Of a stretch of 64,000 nucleotides of DNA, positions 59,007 to 64,000 are shown piece by piece. The notes below the pieces were generated by a model, which saw nothing but the letters and a program-made list of their open reading frames with translations, had not been told where the DNA came from and did not search any database. The position numbers and the translations under genes were made by a program. The stretch's first letter is position 1; each line of letters starts with the position of its first letter. The stretch spans positions 32,559 through 96,558 of the forward strand of contig NZ_JBEPTM010000010.1 of assembly GCF_040549525.1 (NCBI RefSeq). Direction: 5' to 3'. This stretch comes from Lacisediminihabitans sp040549525 (GTDB lineage Bacteria; Actinomycetota; Actinomycetes; Actinomycetales; Microbacteriaceae).

Positions 59007-59807
59007 ATGAACAGCTCGACAGTGCCCCAGGTCGTTTCGCCTGAGGGCGGTTCCCTTGCCGGGTTGCGGGCGCTCGTCACCGGGGGCGCGAGCGGCATCG
59101 GAGCGGCCTCGGCCCGCGCGCTCGCGGCGCGCGGTGCCCACGTCGTGGTCGCGGACGTCGATGCCACCGGCGCGGCAGCGCTCGCCACCGAGATCGGCGG
59201 CTCAGCCTGGGCCGTCGACCTCCTCGACGCGGACGCCCTCACCGATGACGCGCTCGCCGCTCCGCTCGCGGGCATCGACATCCTCGTGAACAATGCGGGC
59301 ATCCAGCGGGTCAGTCCGATCGAGGAGTTCGATCCGGCCGACTTCCATCGCATCCTCGCGCTCATGCTCGAGGCTCCGTTCCTCCTGATCCGTGCCGCGC
59401 TTCCGGGAATGTACGCGCGCGGCTTCGGTCGCATCATCAATGTGTCGTCGGTGCACGGCATCCGCGCCTCGGCTTTCAAGAGCGCCTACGTCGCGGCCAA
59501 ACACGGCCTCGAGGGTCTCTCGAAGGTCACCGCCCTCGAGGGGGGAGAACACGGCGTCACCAGCAACTGCGTCGCGCCGGGATACGTGCGAACACCGCTC
59601 GTGGAGAAACAGCTCGCGGAGCAGGCGGCGGTGCACGGCATCCCTGAATCGGAGGTGCTGAGCCGCATCATGCTCACCGAGAGCGCGATCAAGCGTCTCG
59701 TGGAGCCGCGGGAGGTGGCATCCCTCGTCGCCTGGCTCGCCTCGCGGGAGGCGGCGATGGTCACCGGCGCCAGCTACACCATGGACGGCGGATGGTCGGC
59801 TCGCTGA
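59007..59807 (+). CDS. 3-hydroxybutyrate-dehydrogenase-like SDR
   Basis: A 266-aa classical SDR: coenzyme loop TGGASGIGAA (about 25-34), NNAGIQRVSPIEEF, Ser in NVSSVHGIRAS, catalytic Y-x3-K in SAYVAAKHG, and GYVRTPLVEKQ near 195-205. The NNAGIQ-VSPIE-F and YVRTPLVEKQ wording is typical of D-3-hydroxybutyrate dehydrogenases, which make acetoacetate with NAD. It has its own promoter and is followed by a convergent LysR gene and then an MHS transporter, suggesting uptake and use of a hydroxy acid. Confidence 0.8.
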   Translation: MNSSTVPQVVSPEGGSLAGLRALVTGGASGIGAASARALAARGAHVVVADVDATGAAALATEIGGSAWAVDLLDADALTDDALAAPLAGIDILVNNAGIQRVSPIEEFDPADFHRILALMLEAPFLLIRAALPGMYARGFGRIINVSSVHGIRASAFKSAYVAAKHGLEGLSKVTALEGGEHGVTSNCVAPGYVRTPLVEKQLAEQAAVHGIPESEVLSRIMLTESAIKRLVEPREVASLVAWLASREAAMVTGASYTMDGGWSAR

Positions 59808-59817
59808 GCTCGCGGCC

Positions 59818-60738
59818 TCAGCGACTCGTCAGACCGAGCAGTTCGGCCTCCGAGGCGACCGTGCGATCCCGCAGGGCGTCGGCAACGGCTGCGACCGCGG
59901 GCTGGCGCAGTGATTCGCTGCGCAGCACCATCCAGTAGGGCAGCTGTTCCGCGAACTGGTCCGGCAGAAGCCTCACCAGGTCGGGATGACGGTCGGCCAT
60001 GAAGCACGGCAGGAAGCCGATGCCCGAACCGGCGCGCGTCGCCTCCACATGCACGAAGACGTTGGTGGAGCTGATCGAATCGCGCATCGTCGGCACGAGA
60101 CGACGCGGGGCATCGAGATCGTCCACCTGCAGCATCGAATCGACGAAATAGACGAGGGGATGGGTCATCAGCTCCGCGGCATCCGCCGGGGTGCCGACGC
60201 GGTCGAGGTAGTCGCGCGAGGCATACATGCCGAGAACGTATTCGCCGAGCTTCACCGCTTCGGCCCGGTGCACCTGCGGTGCGCCGACCACCACCTCGAT
60301 GTCCAGCCCGGAGCGGTGCTGCATCGCCCGGCGGGTCACCGTGAGGATCTCCACGCTCAGGTTCGGATGCTGCCGCTGCAGCGCGGTGATGGCCGGTGTG
60401 GCGATGTAGGCGCTGAACCCGTCGGTGGCCGACATCCGCACCACACCGCTGAGCTGGCGGGCGTCTTCGCCGGTGCTGCCGAGCCCCGCGATCGCCGCTT
60501 CCACGTCTTCTGCGGCACGCACGGCGCGCCGCCCCAGCTCGGTCAGTTCCCAGCCCCCGACGGTGCGAGAGAGCACCCGACCGGAGAGCGTCGTCTCGAG
60601 CGCGGCGATGCGCCGCGAGACTGTGGTGTGGTTGAGGCCGAGGCTGTCTGCGGCAGAGGTGAATCGCCCCGTGCGCGAGACGGCGAGCAGCACGAGAAGG
60701 TCATCGGGATTGGCGGATGTCGCGGCAGGCTCGAGCAC
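59818..60738 (-). CDS. LysR-family transcriptional regulator
   Basis: A 306-aa LTTR. The N-terminal helix-turn-helix is at about 10-65 (DDLLVLLAVSRTGRFTSAADSLGLNHTTVSRRIAALE), the effector domain from about 90. GTG 60738 is taken as start because the winged helix begins shortly after; an ATG at 60777 would include the operator-like palindrome in coding sequence. It is convergent with the SDR gene (10 bp) and divergent from the transporter gene, which it probably controls. Confidence 0.9.
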   Translation of the reverse strand: MLEPAATSANPDDLLVLLAVSRTGRFTSAADSLGLNHTTVSRRIAALETTLSGRVLSRTVGGWELTELGRRAVRAAEDVEAAIAGLGSTGEDARQLSGVVRMSATDGFSAYIATPAITALQRQHPNLSVEILTVTRRAMQHRSGLDIEVVVGAPQVHRAEAVKLGEYVLGMYASRDYLDRVGTPADAAELMTHPLVYFVDSMLQVDDLDAPRRLVPTMRDSISSTNVFVHVEATRAGSGIGFLPCFMADRHPDLVRLLPDQFAEQLPYWMVLRSESLRQPAVAAVADALRDRTVASEAELLGLTSR

Positions 60739-60750
60739 ATCTGCAAGTAT

Positions 60751-60765
60751 GCACACAAAATGTGC
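60751..60765. promoter_or_regulatory. LysR-type operator candidate GCACA-N5-TGTGC
   Basis: A 15-bp perfect inverted repeat, GCACACAAAATGTGC, lies 12 bp upstream of the LysR start and 11 bp upstream of the -35 of the transporter promoter. The symmetrical T-N11-A style arrangement and divergent position are those of LysR-type boxes. Confidence 0.6.
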
Positions 60766-60776
60766 GCAAGTGGTCA

Positions 60777-60805
60777 TTGAGGCACGACTTCTCTGCAGCA
60801 ATACT
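60777..60805 (+). promoter_or_regulatory. Promoter of the MHS transporter gene
   Basis: TTGAGG (60777-60782), 17-bp spacer, AATACT (60800-60805). The -10 region reads GCAGCAATACTCAGT, almost identical to GCAGGAATACTCAGT in the promoter of the SDR gene at 59007. Confidence 0.6.
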
Positions 60806-60884
60806 CAGTGAAGCCCGACCGCTCGTCCTCAAGAACGCGCGGTCCCATCGACAGGTGTCAGAGACGACACTGGAGGAGAGCGAC

Positions 60885-62294
60885 ATGAGCGTCAGCAGAA
60901 GCGTCGGAACGGCCGAGAGCGGGGGACCCGCGGGGGAAGGCTCGGCGGGTGCCGTGACCAGCACCTCGGGACTTCGCAAGATCGTGGCCGCGTCCATGGC
61001 CGGAACCGTGGTGGAGTGGTACGAGTTCTTCCTGTACGCGACCGCCGCGAGCCTCGTCTTCGGCACCTTCTTCTTCCCCAACGCGGGCACCCAGCTCGAC
61101 GGCATCATCGCGGCATTCCTCACCTACGCGGTCGGCTTCGTCGCCCGGCCGATCGGGGGGATCGTCTTCGGCCAGATCGGCGACCGCCTCGGCCGCAAGC
61201 ACACGCTGCAGGTGACGATCATCCTCGTGGGTGTCGCCACCTTCCTGATGGGCTGCCTACCGGGCTACAACAGCATCGGCTACTGGGCTCCCGCGCTCCT
61301 GGTCGCGCTGCGGTTCATCCAGGGCTTCGCCGTCGGCGGCGAGTGGGGCGGTGCCGTGCTGTTGGTCGCCGAGCACAGCCCCGACAAGGCACGCGGATTC
61401 TGGTCGAGCTGGCCGCAGGCGGCTGTGCCGGTCGGCAACCTGCTTGCGACGCTGGTGCTGCTCACGATGTCGTGGATCCTGCCGAACGACCAGTTCCTCA
61501 GCTGGGGATGGCGAGTCGCCTTCTGGCTCTCGGCCGTGATCGTGGTGATCGGGTACTACATCCGCTCGCACGTCAACGAGGCGCCGATCTTCCTCGAGGC
61601 CCGCGCCCAGGTGGAGGCCGAGAAGGCCGTCAGCTACGGCGTGACCGAGGTGCTCAAGAAGTACCCGCGTGGCGTGCTCCAGGCGATGGGGCTCCGGTTC
61701 GCGGAGAACATCCTGTACTACATCATCGTGAGCTTCTCGATCGTCTATCTCGTGACGGTGCACCAGTACAACACCAGCCAGCTGCTGCTCGCCCTGTTGA
61801 TCGCACACGTCGTGCACTTCCTGGTGATCCCGCAGGTCGGTCGGCTCTCCGATCGCTTCGGACGCAAGCCGATCTACCTCATCGGCGCGGTGCTGGGGGC
61901 GACCTGGGCGTTCTTCGCCTTCCCGATGTTCGACACGCTGAACCCCGTGGTCATCGTCGTCGCCATCACGATCGGGCTGATCTTCCACGCGTTCATGTAC
62001 GCCGGCCAGCCCGCCATCATGTCTGAGATGTTCCCCACCCGCATGCGCTACTCCGGGGTCTCCCTCGGCTACCAGGTCACCTCGATCCTGGCCGGGTCGC
62101 TCGCTCCCATCATCGCCTCGGCGCTGCTCCAGCAGTACAAGTCCTGGGTGCCGGTGGCCATCTACATCGTGATCGCCTGTGTGATCACCGCCGCGACGGT
62201 GCTCACGCTGCGGGAGACCCGAGGGGCATCGCTGCGCGATGTGGACTCGGCGGATGCCCGCAAGCACGGCCTCGTTCCGGCCGGAGGGCGCTGA
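60885..62294 (+). CDS. MHS-family MFS transporter (organic acid:proton symporter type)
   Basis: A 469-aa twelve-helix transporter of the metabolite:H+ symporter subfamily. GTVVEWYEFFLYATAASL is the characteristic first helix, GQIGDRLGRKHTLQ the loop 2-3 motif, GFAVGGEWGGAVLLVAEHSP in helix 4-5, and GRLSDRFGRKPIYLIG the repeat in the second half. Substrates of relatives include shikimate, ketoglutarate, proline/betaine and small aromatic acids. ATG 60885 is fixed by GGAGGAGA 5 nt upstream. Controlled by the LysR-box promoter at 60751-60805, with an approximately 80-nt leader. Confidence 0.9.
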   Translation: MSVSRSVGTAESGGPAGEGSAGAVTSTSGLRKIVAASMAGTVVEWYEFFLYATAASLVFGTFFFPNAGTQLDGIIAAFLTYAVGFVARPIGGIVFGQIGDRLGRKHTLQVTIILVGVATFLMGCLPGYNSIGYWAPALLVALRFIQGFAVGGEWGGAVLLVAEHSPDKARGFWSSWPQAAVPVGNLLATLVLLTMSWILPNDQFLSWGWRVAFWLSAVIVVIGYYIRSHVNEAPIFLEARAQVEAEKAVSYGVTEVLKKYPRGVLQAMGLRFAENILYYIIVSFSIVYLVTVHQYNTSQLLLALLIAHVVHFLVIPQVGRLSDRFGRKPIYLIGAVLGATWAFFAFPMFDTLNPVVIVVAITIGLIFHAFMYAGQPAIMSEMFPTRMRYSGVSLGYQVTSILAGSLAPIIASALLQQYKSWVPVAIYIVIACVITAATVLTLRETRGASLRDVDSADARKHGLVPAGGR

Positions 62295-62309
62295 CACCCC
62301 CGCCTCCCT

Positions 62310-62371
62310 CGCGAGTTGCACTCTTGTGCGGGTCGGACCTCCGTCCGGGTCGCGGAAGAGTGCAACTCGCG
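62310..62371. repeat. Long hairpin element with 16-bp perfect arms
   Basis: CGCGAGTTGCACTCTT (62310-62325) and its exact reverse complement AAGAGTGCAACTCGCG (62356-62371) flank a 30-bp centre that can itself pair partly (GTGCGGGTCGGAC ... GTCCGGGTCGCG). It lies 16 bp after the transporter stop, in the convergent gap to the small membrane protein gene. It may work as a bidirectional terminator, or be a copy of a miniature palindromic repeat. Confidence 0.8.
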
Positions 62372-62454
62372 TGGTGTCACACGGGGAGACTCTGCGGAAC
62401 GGATCGACGAGCGGCTAGGTTCCGCGACGCGGAACTGACGCCGCGGGGGACCGC

Positions 62455-62808
62455 CTACGCGAAGACGCGGAAGTCGAGCAGCTTGTAGACCGGCGTCAGC
62501 ACGGCGAGCAGCGGGGCGAGAAGGCGAAGCAGGTAGGTGATCACGGTCACGTGGACGAAGTCGCCGAAGGCGAAGAGCACGATGCCGATGAGGGCGAGGA
62601 TCACGGCGGCCACCAGGCCGTTGGTCGTCTTGAGGAATGGTGCCGCGAAGCCGACCGAGACGGCAAGGATGCCGATGTCGACGAGGAAGGCCCCGGTCTC
62701 GGCGTTGGGGGCGAGGTGGGAGACCGACCACAGGGTGATTCCGATGGCCCAGCCGAGCACGAAGACCAGGCCGGCGATCGGCTTGGTGAGATCGCGTGAT
62801 GCGGGCAT
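62455..62808 (-). CDS. Small four-helix membrane protein, unknown function
   Basis: A 117-aa protein with four hydrophobic segments (about 10-28, 40-60, 64-83 and 87-105) and short polar loops. No motif is recognised. A GGAGCG-type site lies shortly upstream of the ATG (minus-strand GAAGGAGCG). It sits between the hairpin element and the HxlR gene, 51 bp from the latter on the same strand, and may be cotranscribed with it. Confidence 0.72.
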   Translation of the reverse strand: MPASRDLTKPIAGLVFVLGWAIGITLWSVSHLAPNAETGAFLVDIGILAVSVGFAAPFLKTTNGLVAAVILALIGIVLFAFGDFVHVTVITYLLRLLAPLLAVLTPVYKLLDFRVFA

Positions 62809-62859
62809 GGGGAACGCTCCTTCTTCCGGCAGCCGAACACCCGGCTGACCCAGACGATC

Positions 62860-63216
62860 TTATCGCGCAGCCGCCGGGGCTTTTGCGAGGTTGCTCGTCG
62901 CCCACGCCGCGAGTTCGTCGAGCGCGGGCAGGAGGGCGAGCCCCGAGGCCGAGAGCCGGTACGACACGGACACGGGCGGTCCGGCATCCACGGTCCGGTC
63001 CACGATGCCCGCCGCGACCAATTCGGTGAGGCGCTCCGAGAGCACCGAATCGCTGATGCCGACGACTGCCCTCTTGAGCTCGGAGAAACCGGCAGTTCCG
63101 GTCTTGAGGGTGCCGAGGATCACCCCGTTCCAGCGCTTGCCGAGAAAGTCGAACGCTCGCGCGAGGGCGGAGTCGCACATTCGCGGGTCGGATTCGGCGC
63201 TGATCTGGTCGGGCAT
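62860..63216 (-). CDS. HxlR-family transcriptional regulator
   Basis: A 118-aa winged-helix regulator: ARAFDFLGKRWNGVILGTL (about 19-37) and FSELKRAVVGISDSVLSERLTELVAAGIVDRTV are typical of the HxlR domain. A cysteine near the N-terminus (MCDSAL) could be a redox-sensing residue as in HypR/YodB-type members. Divergent from the nitroreductase gene with a 78-bp AT-rich gap containing a palindromic site, so it probably controls that gene. Confidence 0.92.
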   Translation of the reverse strand: MPDQISAESDPRMCDSALARAFDFLGKRWNGVILGTLKTGTAGFSELKRAVVGISDSVLSERLTELVAAGIVDRTVDAGPPVSVSYRLSASGLALLPALDELAAWATSNLAKAPAAAR

Positions 63217-63252
63217 GGAATGAAGTCTACAGTGCTACTATTACAAGAGCAG

Positions 63253-63267
63253 CTAGTTTTATACTAG
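63253..63267. promoter_or_regulatory. HxlR operator candidate CTAGT-TTTAT-ACTAG overlapping a -10 box
   Basis: A perfect 15-bp inverted repeat between the divergent HxlR and nitroreductase genes. It includes TATACT (63260-63265), a good -10 for the plus-strand gene, so binding would block the promoter. Confidence 0.55.
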
Positions 63268-63294
63268 TAACTTCATCTTTACAATCGGACTGCC

Positions 63295-63909
63295 ATGACC
63301 CTCTCCCCAGCCCCCGCCCTCGACTCCCTGAACGATGCCGGCCGCTCGCTGCTGTTCACCGAGGCGCGCACCGCCAACACCTTCGCCGACGTACCGGTGA
63401 CGGATGCCGAGCTCTCCCAGATCTGGGACCTCGCCAAATGGGCTCCCACCCAGGCGAACCTCCAGCCGCTCCGCGTCGTCTACGTGCAAAGCCCCGAAGC
63501 TCGTGCACGGCTCGTCCAGCACATGTCCGACGGCAACAAGGAGAAGACGCTCGCCGCGCCGGCCGTCGCCGTCCTCGCCCTCGATTCCCGATTCCACGAG
63601 CACGTGCCGACGGTCATGCCGTTCATGCCGCAGCTCGAGGAGGTCTTCGAGGGCAACGAGGATGCCCGCTACAGCACCGCTCGCCTCAACTCAGCGCTCC
63701 AGGCCGGGTACTTCGTGCTCGCCGTGCGCGCGCAGGGTCTCGCGGCCGGTCCCATGAGTGGCTTCGACTCGGCAGCATTCGACGCCGACTTCTTCCCGGA
63801 CGGGCGCCTCAAGTCCTTCATGGTGGTCAACATCGGCCACCCGGGCGAGGGAGCGTTCCGCAACCGTCTTCCGCGTCTCGACGCCGCGCAGGTAGTCGAT
63901 TTCGCCTAG
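63295..63909 (+). CDS. rutE: Nitroreductase-family protein, RutE-like malonic semialdehyde reductase
   Basis: A 204-aa FMN-dependent reductase resembling RutE/YdfG-linked malonic semialdehyde reductases. EARTANTFADVPVTD replaces the R-S-R-F opening of classic nitroreductases, and WDLAKWAPTQANLQPLRVVYV (about 44-64) is the FMN-binding stretch with the Pro-x-x-x-N-x-Q-P pattern. AGPMSGFD and VNIGHPGEG (about 180-188) follow. No other rut genes are present, so a quinone or nitro-compound reductase under HxlR control is an equally good reading. Its TAG stop lies in the CTAG into which an IS481-like element has inserted. Confidence 0.85.
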   Translation: MTLSPAPALDSLNDAGRSLLFTEARTANTFADVPVTDAELSQIWDLAKWAPTQANLQPLRVVYVQSPEARARLVQHMSDGNKEKTLAAPAVAVLALDSRFHEHVPTVMPFMPQLEEVFEGNEDARYSTARLNSALQAGYFVLAVRAQGLAAGPMSGFDSAAFDADFFPDGRLKSFMVVNIGHPGEGAFRNRLPRLDAAQVVDFA

Positions 63910-64000
63910 CTGTAGTTCCCGGGGACGTTGTGAACGCGTTCGATAGGTGACTTGCCGCCGATGCCGGTGTGGGGTCTGTGGTGATTGTAGCCGTGGACCC
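63906..64000 (-). CDS. C-terminus of an IS481-family transposase (runs off the right edge)
   Basis: Reading the minus strand from the right edge gives VHGYNHHRPHTGIGGKSPIE then RVHNVPGNYS and a stop at 63906-63908. The YNxxRPHxGIGGKSPxER ending is the C-terminal signature of IS481-type DDE integrase-fold transposases. Only about 31 codons are inside the window. The final stop codon TAG is read from the CTAG that belongs to the target site, not to the element. Confidence 0.85.
   Translation of the reverse strand, partial: VHGYNHHRPHTGIGGKSPIERVHNVPGNYS
63911..64000 (-). mobile_element. IS481-family insertion sequence, one end
   Basis: The element end appears to be TGTAGTTCCCGGGGACGTTG from 63911, matching the TGT terminus of IS481 inverted repeats. 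It is flanked by CCTAGC (63905-63910), an NCTAGN target as used by IS481. The other end and the target duplication lie outside the window. Confidence 0.7.

Overview
The window is high-GC DNA with the gene content and style of a Gram-positive actinobacterium, most likely a member of the Microbacteriaceae. The reasons are: many ATGA start/stop overlaps, a large share of leaderless starts placed 6-8 nt after a TAnnnT hexamer, a DUF3039 gene, a compact Tad pilus locus, an FeS-type photolyase, the block prfB / ftsE-ftsX-smpB / ssrA, and an interspersed GGTCGAGTAGG...GTGTCGAGACC repeat of a type common in this group. No plasmid, phage or CRISPR signature is visible. The only mobile DNA is the end of an IS481-family element at the right edge.

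Layout. 1-6 kb: cell-surface polymer genes (two CDP-glycerol glycerophosphotransferase-like proteins, a TagG/TagH-type ABC exporter, a LicC-like nucleotidyltransferase, an EcsC-like protein). 6-9.3 kb: an ABC ATPase with a long low-complexity N-terminus and its permease. 9.3-19.5 kb: housekeeping genes (DUF3039, pncB, FeS photolyase, murI-rph-rdgB, mntH, a HEAT protein, a MacB-like exporter pair, DedA, tRNA-Leu). 19.6-25 kb: a four-gene cassette of sigma factor, small beta-rich protein, subtilisin-like S8 protease with four NPFHST repeats, and TPR-CHAT caspase-like protease. This is the best candidate in the window for an undescribed system. 25-30.4 kb: MFS transporter, sialic/nonulosonic acid genes (neuA, a short neuB, a putative transferase), an acyltransferase remnant and a methyltransferase. 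30.5-36.5 kb: a flavin monooxygenase and a Tad/Flp pilus operon that includes a 58-aa pilin-like peptide. 36.5-47 kb: LysE exporter, geranylgeranyl-reductase-like flavoprotein, J-domain membrane protein, MFS, prfB, a Gfo/Idh oxidoreductase, ftsE, ftsX, smpB, a SIMPL protein, tmRNA and a conserved hypothetical. 47-49 kb: an amylosucrase-like GH13 enzyme.

49-58.7 kb is a nine-gene minus-strand block: aldehyde dehydrogenase, HD phosphohydrolase, ferredoxin reductase, 2Fe-2S ferredoxin, SDR, phosphohistidine-swivel protein, ATP-grasp (PEP/pyruvate-binding) protein, cytochrome P450 and IclR regulator. Gene content and order match the phosphorylation-initiated p-cresol (cre) pathway described in Corynebacterium glutamicum. 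A phenol would be phosphorylated by the H/I pair, its methyl group hydroxylated by P450-ferredoxin-reductase, the phosphate removed by the HD enzyme, and the alcohol oxidised through the aldehyde to 4-hydroxybenzoate.

59-62.3 kb: a 3-hydroxybutyrate-dehydrogenase-like SDR, a LysR regulator and an MHS-family transporter, with recognisable promoters and operator-like palindromes. 62.3-64 kb: a long hairpin repeat, a small membrane protein, an HxlR regulator divergent from a RutE-like nitroreductase, and an IS481-type element inserted at the CTAG of the rutE stop codon. No gene-free stretch exceeds 300 bases.
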